From Candidatus Chlorobium masyuteum (GTDB lineage: Bacteria > Bacteroidota > Chlorobiia > Chlorobiales > Chlorobiaceae), in NCBI RefSeq assembly GCF_011601315.1, contig NZ_JAAORA010000001.1, positions 186,001 to 250,000 on the forward strand: a DNA stretch of 64,000 nt. Direction: 5' to 3'. Under the pieces are notes generated by a model. It made no database searches. It was given only the letters and a program-made list of their open reading frames with translations, and had not been told where the DNA came from. This document shows, one piece after another, positions 57,640 to 64,000 of this stretch. Positions within the stretch are counted from its first letter, which is position 1, and each line of letters begins with the position of its first letter. A program made the position numbers and the translations under genes.

Positions 57640-58643
57640 GAATATCCGCGCCAAGCGATGATTCGATTTGCTATAACATGGAAAACAGAAGGCCTGGAAT
57701 ACTCCCACTCACCGAGATATTCAAGATCTTTCGCACCGGTTCCTCGTTTAAAATCATACACGCCGGCATTATTTACGGGGTCAACCCCGCCCATATCATA
57801 CCATTGCACGTTACGATCCCTGCATTGCCTCATCAACTCCCAGAATGAAGCATGTGATGCATATACATTACGACCGGATGGAGTAGTTGCAGCAAAAATA
57901 TCCCAGGCTTTCTCTCCATTAATCAACGCGCCGCGAAATGCAAGCATATTTCCATCCTCATCATCACAACGAACCAATACACACTTGTCATGAAATATGT
58001 CAACCATTGACTCAATTTCTTCTCGCGTAGTCTGCGGAGGCAGTTTTTTATAATGCTGCATCAAATCATAAACCCGGATCATCTTATCTATATCAGGATT
58101 TTTCCACAGGTATACCCTTAGATTTCGTTTTTCTGACCGACGCAAATTATGCCGCCAATTTGCACTGCATTGCTTTAAAGATTCAGCTTCCCTTAAAGCT
58201 GGCTGGTACACCAAACTCAACCCGCTCAGCAGTGGATAAGAGGGCCGCCGCCAACCCGATGCTGATAATGTTAACGCATCTTCAGATAATAATGGCTTCA
58301 TGGAATTGAATCTGCAATACAATAATCGCGCGCCAACGATATCGCTAATCTGACCCTGCAAACCAGCATCCCAATGTGCAACATCGCCAACTGGTCCACC
58401 TGGAATCCAGGCAACTCCAATACTCAAGGGATAGAACTTTACCAGCACCTGCACCATAGCAGTGATAGTATGCCCATTTAGCCCTACAAGCCTTATCGGT
58501 CGCCAGCCAAAACGGGCTTTATGCTCACCCCATCGATAACTTTGATAAACAGAATAGTCATGAAAACCGCAAAGTAATGCATCCCATGCGACCTCTGTTC
58601 CACTCCATACTTGCCAGGTCAACATAGAAAATTTATCAACCAT
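57636..58643 (-). CDS. FemAB/GNAT-like acyltransferase
   Basis: 335 residues. The C-terminal GNAT/FemAB pattern is clear: SANWRHNLRRSEKRNLRVYL (about 152-172), ASHASFWELMRQCRDRNVQWYDMGGVDPVNNAGVYDFKRGTG (about 272-313). Proteins of this type transfer amino acids or acyl groups to cell-wall or capsule intermediates; some occur in exosortase-associated exopolysaccharide loci. Here it overlaps the aminotransferase gene by 25 bp and the deacetylase by 4 bp. An internal start at 58625 would reduce the first overlap. Confidence 0.82.
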   Translation of the reverse strand: MVDKFSMLTWQVWSGTEVAWDALLCGFHDYSVYQSYRWGEHKARFGWRPIRLVGLNGHTITAMVQVLVKFYPLSIGVAWIPGGPVGDVAHWDAGLQGQISDIVGARLLYCRFNSMKPLLSEDALTLSASGWRRPSYPLLSGLSLVYQPALREAESLKQCSANWRHNLRRSEKRNLRVYLWKNPDIDKMIRVYDLMQHYKKLPPQTTREEIESMVDIFHDKCVLVRCDDEDGNMLAFRGALINGEKAWDIFAATTPSGRNVYASHASFWELMRQCRDRNVQWYDMGGVDPVNNAGVYDFKRGTGAKDLEYLGEWEYSRPSVFHVIANRIIAWRGYS

Positions 58644-59647
58644 AATTGTTTGTAATGCGAAGGGGCATTTTGCTCAACTGCCACCGGAAGAGCCGGCCAA
58701 TGAATACAATCAAAACCTTGCAAACGGGCAACTCGTTTGACCTGCTCTGCTGCTGCCTCTTCGGCATAAAATGGATAACCGTATGGAACCGTTCCTTCTG
58801 GAAGGTCATTAAAGAGCGGTTTAATATGCAGTAATGAAAGCAGCTCATGAAACACACCATAGAGCCTGCGGCGCCGTTCAATCTCTTTGGAAAAATTCTG
58901 TTTTGCAAACATTGACATAGAAACACGATGCGGTGCAGGCAGCGAAGGCATCACAAATTCATCCGCGCTTAGTGGAGGTGCTATGGCGTGGCCTGTCCGA
59001 AAGAACCGGAATTTTCGAATCAGCTCCTGAGAGAGCGTATGGAAAGCTATCCCGGTCTTCCGCTCTATAGATGCCAGGCAAGAGTTCATCCAAAATGACG
59101 GAGACAAAGATTCCTGACGAAAAGGGAGTTGTTCACTCATGCGGGACTGCCACTCCGGTGTGTTTGCCATAAGCATGGCGCCATCCGGCAATAGAAATGT
59201 TTTACGAATTGAAAAGAGGCCGAAATCCCCTCTTTCCCCCAATAGCCGCCCTGCGGCATCGCGGCTGAAAAAACCGTGTGCATTATCTTCAATCAGCACA
59301 GCACCATAAGCTGCACAGTAACGGCGAAACTCAAAAAGATCCTGCGGGAATCCGAAATAATTAACAACCAGCACTGCCCGCACGCGGTCCACAACAGGCA
59401 GCTCAAGGGGTTTCATGTCTCTTCCTACTTCATAAAATACAGGAACTGCACCTGCAGCATGAATGGGAGCCAGCAGATCTCTGCATATAAATGCCGGCAT
59501 CAGTACCCGATCACCCGGCACCATCTGCATGCAGTTCATTGCCTCCGCAAGTGCATGACGAGCAAGACGGTAATACCGGACTTTTGACGCATATCTCTCC
59601 ATATCAAACGGAAAATCAGATGCCGCATCGAGATTTAATGGCGCCAT
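58619..59647 (-). CDS. DegT/DnrJ/EryC1-type sugar aminotransferase
   Basis: 342-residue PLP-dependent enzyme of the nucleotide-sugar aminotransferase family. Landmarks are RVLMPAFICRDLLAPI near 47, AVLVVNYFGFPQDLFEFRRYC near 89, LIEDNAHGFFSRDAAG near 118 and the PLP lysine in FGLFSIRKTFLLPDGAM near 147. It is a bit shorter than the usual 370-390 residues because the C-terminal domain is compact. It should make an amino sugar, which fits the following deacetylase and acyl-transfer genes (inference). Confidence 0.85.
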   Translation of the reverse strand: MAPLNLDAASDFPFDMERYASKVRYYRLARHALAEAMNCMQMVPGDRVLMPAFICRDLLAPIHAAGAVPVFYEVGRDMKPLELPVVDRVRAVLVVNYFGFPQDLFEFRRYCAAYGAVLIEDNAHGFFSRDAAGRLLGERGDFGLFSIRKTFLLPDGAMLMANTPEWQSRMSEQLPFRQESLSPSFWMNSCLASIERKTGIAFHTLSQELIRKFRFFRTGHAIAPPLSADEFVMPSLPAPHRVSMSMFAKQNFSKEIERRRRLYGVFHELLSLLHIKPLFNDLPEGTVPYGYPFYAEEAAAEQVKRVARLQGFDCIHWPALPVAVEQNAPSHYKQLWLINFLC

Positions 59648-59760
59648 TTCAACCGTTATGCTCTAAAGTGGAATGCGCACATGCAGGGCTGAGCGCTGAA
59701 AATTTCTTCACCCTGTAACACATCAGGACAGATCACCGTTGGCTGGGATCATGAAAATAA

Positions 59761-60624
59761 TCACTGTTTTCTGCAATGAAATGAGTGCTGACGGGCGAAA
59801 TATCTTAATAATCCGAAATTATTTGATAAAAAAGAGTCGAATTGACCGAGCCGGCTTCCTGCTCTGCCTGGAAATAGAATGTGCAGTTCAGGAGTGAAAA
59901 GAATTTCACTCCATCGTTCGGAAACCTTACTGCCAAAAACCTCTTCAATGAACATTTTCTGTTCCTCCGATGCTCTTGCCAACCAAAAAGCCCCCGGTAC
60001 ATCTCCTTTTATAATGTAACTCTTCCTGAACAGTTGATAGAGCCAGCGTAAAGGCGGTTGAACATTCAGTGAATAGTTTACAAACAGACCGGAATGCGGT
60101 TTAAGTACCCGGAACGCTTCCAGCAAAGCCTTTTTAAAATCCGGAATATGCTGAAATGTCTGAACGGTCCATACCCCGTCAAAACCGGAAAACTCTTCAT
60201 TAATCAAAAAAGGAAGCGCTGTCGCATCTGCATGAACAAGTGCCACCTGTCGCCCGACAAGATCACCCAGAACATTTTTGGCATGAGTCAGATTCGATCG
60301 CACAAAATCAATAATCACAACGCCAACATCCGGACGGTTCCGGGCAAGACGGCGCCAATGCCAGCCCCAGCAACCGCCTATATCCAGAATCAATGCTTTT
60401 TGAGGCATGTTCAGAAGAAATCGATCAACTTCATGATCCATCACCGGTATCGAATGACTGTTACTGATAACCCGCAGATAATTGTCATAACTATCCGCCG
60501 CTATACGTTCACGGAGTGATTTTTCGACCGATTGGGATGAAGAGATATCCGATAAGACTCGGCAATATATTCCATCAGTATCAACTGTATATTTATTTAT
60601 AAATGCATATAATTGCGAATTCAT
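59761..60624 (-). CDS. Class I SAM-dependent methyltransferase
   Basis: 287 residues. SAM motif I ILDIGGCWGWHWRRLAR near 78 has a unusual GGCWGW loop; later motifs are VGVVIIDFVRSNLTHAK near 98, ALVHADATALPFLINEEFSGFDGVWTVQTFQHIPD near 125 and LLEAFRVLKPHSGLFVNYSLN. It sits 3 bp after the GT2 gene, so the two are coupled. The acceptor is unknown, presumably a sugar of the surface glycan. Confidence 0.82.
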   Translation of the reverse strand: MNSQLYAFINKYTVDTDGIYCRVLSDISSSQSVEKSLRERIAADSYDNYLRVISNSHSIPVMDHEVDRFLLNMPQKALILDIGGCWGWHWRRLARNRPDVGVVIIDFVRSNLTHAKNVLGDLVGRQVALVHADATALPFLINEEFSGFDGVWTVQTFQHIPDFKKALLEAFRVLKPHSGLFVNYSLNVQPPLRWLYQLFRKSYIIKGDVPGAFWLARASEEQKMFIEEVFGSKVSERWSEILFTPELHILFPGRAGSRLGQFDSFLSNNFGLLRYFARQHSFHCRKQ

Positions 60625-60627
60625 GAG

Positions 60628-61536
60628 TTAATCAATGTAATTACATAGTCTTGCCGCAAGATTCGAATTAATGTACGCAATAAAGCCGATTGGAGAACTT
60701 TGAATCGATTGAAGAAGCAAAGAAATGCCTGATAGAATCTTCTTGCTTCTAAACAAATAAAGCGAGTCACCAAGCAATAAACGTGCGTTTATTTTACCCC
60801 ATAAACGATTCTTGTCTTGCTCAAATGTCTGCAAATAGTATACATGATCTTTTAGTAATACCTCATGATTATGTCGCATTTTTTTATAATCTGAAGAGAT
60901 ATTATCCGTATCAATTATATATTCACCACAAATATCAGAAATAAAGTGGTATTGTCCGCCAAAACAAGCTATTCGCAGCCACATATCATAATCCTCTACT
61001 ATCACATAATCTGAAGATTGATTGAACCGCAATGCATATTTATTAAGAAAACTCCGCCGAACCGTTGTCGCGGAGGTTGATACCCGATTACCCTCCATCA
61101 ACATGATCCTGTAAATATCCGCGCTGTCCGGGCCATGCTTCAGGAGCGTCCTCCTGCCTGTCTTAATGTGAAATAACATTTCATTATGACAAAAAAGATC
61201 TATATCAGGAAAACTGTTGATAGTTTCTGATAATATTTTCAGCTTATCCGGATACCATAGATCATCAGCATCAAGAAAACATATCCAATCCGCTTGTGCA
61301 GCTTCAATACCCCGATTTCTTGGGGTTGCTGGTCCCCCGGAATTTTCAGCCCAATGATAATAAATTCTAAAATCATGAAATGACTCAACGGTCTCTCTTG
61401 TATTATCAGTAGAGCCATCATCCATTACGAGTATTTCATAGTCATTGAAAGTCTGTGCCAATACAGAATCAATTGCTTTTTTTAATATTTCAGCTCTGTT
61501 ATACGTTGGAATAATTACAGAAAAGAATGGCTTCAT
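60628..61536 (-). CDS. Glycosyltransferase family 2
   Basis: 302 residues with a GT-A catalytic core: FFSVIIPTYNRAEILKKAIDSVLAQTFNDYEILVMDDGSTDNT (about 4-46), DWICFLDADDLWYPDKL near 85 with the metal-binding DAD, then SDYVIVEDYDMWLRIACFGG near 165. It has no membrane helices. The donor sugar is not predictable. It lies 1 bp after the UXS gene and 3 bp before the methyltransferase, so the three are one transcription unit. Confidence 0.88.
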   Translation of the reverse strand: MKPFFSVIIPTYNRAEILKKAIDSVLAQTFNDYEILVMDDGSTDNTRETVESFHDFRIYYHWAENSGGPATPRNRGIEAAQADWICFLDADDLWYPDKLKILSETINSFPDIDLFCHNEMLFHIKTGRRTLLKHGPDSADIYRIMLMEGNRVSTSATTVRRSFLNKYALRFNQSSDYVIVEDYDMWLRIACFGGQYHFISDICGEYIIDTDNISSDYKKMRHNHEVLLKDHVYYLQTFEQDKNRLWGKINARLLLGDSLYLFRSKKILSGISLLLQSIQSSPIGFIAYINSNLAARLCNYID

Positions 61537-61537
61537 A

Positions 61538-62548
61538 CTATGAATATCCTTTATCCGTTGAGCAATTATTAATCTCTACTCCTTTCTGTAACAGTTGATC
61601 AAAATAATGAATCGTTTTAACAAGGCCTTCGTGCAGTGTTGTTTTTGGAGCCCACCCGAGAGCTGAAGTTGTTTTCGTCAAATCAGGCTGTCTCTGCTTT
61701 GGGTCATCCTCCGGCAAAAGCTCAAAATGAAGTTTAGATTGAGATCCCGTTAAATCGATAACCAGCTCTGCAAGTTCACGAATGGTAAATTCACTCGAAT
61801 TGCCCAGGTTTAATGGCCCTGTCAGTGAATCAGGGGTCTGCATAAACAAAATAATGACATCGATAAGGTCGTCAACATAGCAGAATGATCGGGTTTGGTT
61901 ACCTTCACCAAAAATAGTTATCGGTCTGTTTTGTAATGCCTGTACGATAAAATTTGAGACTACCCGGCCATCATCAGGATGCATTCGAGGGCCATAGGTA
62001 TTAAAAATACGCCCGACTTTTATAGAAAGATCATACTGACGCCGATAATCAAAAAATAGTGTTTCCGCACATCTTTTCCCTTCGTCATAGCAGGAACGGA
62101 TTCCTATCGGGTTAACATTCCCCCAGTACTCTTCAGTCTGAGGATGGATTTCAGGATCGCCATATACTTCTGATGTTGATGCCTGGAAAATTCGCGCTTT
62201 TAACCGCTTTGCCAACCCTAACATATTGATTGCACCATGAACAGAAGTCTTGGTGGTCTGAACCGGATCAAATTGATAATGCACAGGAGAAGCAGGGCAA
62301 GCCAGATTATAGATTTCATCTACTTCGACATAGAGCGGAAATGTCACATCATGCCTGATAAGTTCAAAATTTGATTTTTTCAGAAGATGGGCAATATTCC
62401 CCTTACTCCCTGTGAAAAAATTATCAAGACAGAGCACATCATGACCTGCTGCAACTAATTTATCGCATAAATGAGACCCCAAAAAGCCTGCACCCCCAGT
62501 TACCAACGTCCTTATGTAGGAACTCTTCATTTTATCTTTTGATGACAT
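61538..62548 (-). CDS. UDP-glucuronate decarboxylase (UXS-like SDR)
   Basis: 336 residues. NAD site [18 protein letters not shown] near 14, LARHDV-like [27 protein letters not shown] near 63, active site [19 protein letters not shown] near 153 (YxxxK) and [22 protein letters not shown] near 183. The [10 protein letters not shown] and MHPDDGRVV signatures are those of UDP-xylose synthases, so UDP-xylose is the likely product. Start at 62548 or at the ATG at 62530 ([10 protein letters not shown]). Upstream it is preceded by an approximately 90-bp spacer. Confidence 0.93.
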   Translation of the reverse strand: MSSKDKMKSSYIRTLVTGGAGFLGSHLCDKLVAAGHDVLCLDNFFTGSKGNIAHLLKKSNFELIRHDVTFPLYVEVDEIYNLACPASPVHYQFDPVQTTKTSVHGAINMLGLAKRLKARIFQASTSEVYGDPEIHPQTEEYWGNVNPIGIRSCYDEGKRCAETLFFDYRRQYDLSIKVGRIFNTYGPRMHPDDGRVVSNFIVQALQNRPITIFGEGNQTRSFCYVDDLIDVIILFMQTPDSLTGPLNLGNSSEFTIRELAELVIDLTGSQSKLHFELLPEDDPKQRQPDLTKTTSALGWAPKTTLHEGLVKTIHYFDQLLQKGVEINNCSTDKGYS

Positions 62549-62643
62549 TTATGTTAGAGGTATTGCTCTATAACTGTTAATAGCAGATACCAACTTTTTC
62601 AATTCTTTAATCTTTGGCCGCAACCCGTTATGCCGATATGTTA

Positions 62644-64000
62644 TCACAAAGACGGGAAATTCAGCAGCAATGTTCGCCAGCGAGGCAACTCCGGATCAAG
62701 CGTAAAGAATACACTCCTGCCCTCTGTGGAAATTGAGGAGGTAGAAGCCGAAATCAACGCATCAGCCAGCTCTTTTGGCGAACCGGCAAAAAAAACACCT
62801 CCCCTCCCGCGAAGAGGATTTTGATTGAGGTCATCAGAGTCAAGAACGGAAACTACCGGCACCGACATACAATAGGCATCTACTGCTGCTGAAGTAGCAT
62901 TACTTGTATAGGCAACGTCACAGGCTGCAACAAGTGTCCATATTGGAGCCATTGTTACATTCATCCGCAAATGCGGATAATCTTCCGGTACTATCGGGCA
63001 ATTTGGATGGGGTTTGACGATAATAGTCAAATCTACCTGCATTAAAGGTACTGCCTGTTCAAGCAGGCGCATTTGCTTCCGGGTATTGCTCTGTAAATAA
63101 TCCCCGAGAACAAGAAGATGCACAACAACATTCGATGGCATCAGCACCCGGTTACGCTTCGCTGTAAAGTCCGATAAATAGATGTAGCGAAGAGCTTCAA
63201 CTTCAACGCAATCTGCTTCAGGATACCCTCCTTTCAGATATTCATCCAGTGCAGCTACCCCATTAAGTGCGACCTTGTCCGGAAGGGGCAAATCATTCAC
63301 ACCTGTTCGCCTGTAACTTCGGGAATCAAAAAAATAACGAAGATCCCAATATCGAACCGTAGAGTGCGGAGTACCTATTAACAGGCCATGATCAGCATGT
63401 TTCCATGCATGAATACATGCAAACTCCCATGCCTGATTCTCCTGCAAGTAAACACCGGCTCGTTGTTTTGGCAATTCATTAATCGCAGATTCGAATAAAC
63501 GAAAAAAAAGGAGGTTCATCAAGGCTGCCGGGCCTTTTAATGCATTCAGCCATTCTTCATCGAATAATGGCCAGAGATTCACGGAAGCAGCTCTTGAAGA
63601 GGCGATCGTTTTTCGTAAACCTCTGCTCACCATTGACAGTCTGAAAGCATCGAACAAAACCATCAAAACAACTTTGGCACTCAAAAAAGAATCAAGAGTA
63701 ACATGTGTCTGACTTCCTTTGCCTGTTATGTTGAATTGCTTCAGGGTAATAGCAGCTTTTTTGGCTGATGGATGCAATCCATCCTTTACATATAAATGAA
63801 GCCAATTGGTTTGAACACCTTCCCGCTGCAGATTATCCGGCAGATGCGCCCAGTAACGGCTCTTGAAACAACCCTCTTTAGCCGCGTCAGGATCCAGATT
63901 AAAAAAATATGAGATGAACGTTAGCTGACCGGTTGTTTCTCTCCAGGCCTTACGCCCTGAATCCCTTAAAGGCCAACGATGAAAAAGATAATATCCCAAT
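62644..64000 (-). CDS. TIGR04326-like surface carbohydrate biosynthesis protein (partial)
   Basis: C-terminal part of at least 451 residues, running off the right edge; the apparent start there is only a TTG at the boundary. No signal or membrane segment is seen. Recognisable elements are LFDEEWLNALKGPAALMNLLFF, VYLQENQAWEFACIHAWK, GTPHSTVRYWDLRYFFD and IVKPHPNCPIV with a DVAYTSNATSAAVDAYCMSVPVVSV tail, which resembles the surface-carbohydrate protein family TIGR04326 and the CDP-glycerol-transferase-like fold of capsule enzymes. The identification is tentative. Confidence 0.6.
   Translation of the reverse strand, partial: LGYYLFHRWPLRDSGRKAWRETTGQLTFISYFFNLDPDAAKEGCFKSRYWAHLPDNLQREGVQTNWLHLYVKDGLHPSAKKAAITLKQFNITGKGSQTHVTLDSFLSAKVVLMVLFDAFRLSMVSRGLRKTIASSRAASVNLWPLFDEEWLNALKGPAALMNLLFFRLFESAINELPKQRAGVYLQENQAWEFACIHAWKHADHGLLIGTPHSTVRYWDLRYFFDSRSYRRTGVNDLPLPDKVALNGVAALDEYLKGGYPEADCVEVEALRYIYLSDFTAKRNRVLMPSNVVVHLLVLGDYLQSNTRKQMRLLEQAVPLMQVDLTIIVKPHPNCPIVPEDYPHLRMNVTMAPIWTLVAACDVAYTSNATSAAVDAYCMSVPVVSVLDSDDLNQNPLRGRGGVFFAGSPKELADALISASTSSISTEGRSVFFTLDPELPRWRTLLLNFPSL

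Overview
The window reads as chromosome of a green sulfur bacterium (Chlorobiaceae, phylum Chlorobiota); this is inference from gene content, not a database match. Pointers are a fused lpxC/fabZ gene (typical of the Bacteroidota/Chlorobiota group), a carbamoyl-phosphate synthase large subunit present only as its N-terminal half, pyruvate phosphate dikinase and acetyl-CoA synthetase (both fit reductive-TCA carbon metabolism), lipid A genes (Gram-negative envelope) and moderate GC. No rRNA, tRNA, prophage, IS transposase or CRISPR array was seen.

Region 1-41 kb is a housekeeping stretch on both strands: pnp, leuS, acs; a small membrane gene and TspO; an inositol-monophosphatase homologue; lpxC/fabZ; pgsA-ruvC-yebC on the minus strand; pheA-polA, an M23 peptidase, a DUF2795 protein, a BamA-type porin and rpe on the plus strand; trpC-carB(N-half), a JAMM peptidase and purD on the minus strand; a lysophospholipid acyltransferase and lpxK; an isochorismatase-type hydrolase, an ICMT-like methyltransferase and elbB; a hipB-hipA toxin-antitoxin pair; an orphan sugar/nucleoside-type ABC permease; ppdK; uvrA; an MFS transporter; and a NusG/RfaH-like antiterminator preceded by a 26-residue membrane peptide ORF.

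Region 41.2-64 kb is one long minus-strand surface-polysaccharide locus, transcribed right to left and running off the right edge. In transcription order: a surface-carbohydrate protein (partial), UDP-glucuronate decarboxylase, GT2, methyltransferase, DegT aminotransferase, FemAB/GNAT-like protein, polysaccharide deacetylase, a GT4-DUF218 fusion, a DPM1/ArnC-like GT2, an SDR epimerase, two methyltransferases, a multi-pass membrane protein (possible GT-C), a B12-binding radical SAM enzyme, GT4, a methyltransferase, a nucleotide-sugar dehydrogenase, a WbuC cupin, rfbA, rfbC and a stand-alone DUF218 protein. Stop/start overlaps suggest translational coupling. The part at about 47.9-53.9 kb is visibly AT-richer and may have been acquired separately.

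The most unusual signal is a dispersed intergenic repeat built from GTGGAC hexamers at 10-10-15-10 bp spacing. It occurs eight times in 7-40.4 kb. In seven copies it lies at the 3' end of a minus-strand gene, and in one it has become the C-terminal codons of the ABC permease. Other notable points are a 10-T tract that breaks the reading frame at the start of the BamA homologue, a MITE-like element with inverted ends before uvrA, and a hairpin leader ahead of the NusG-like gene.
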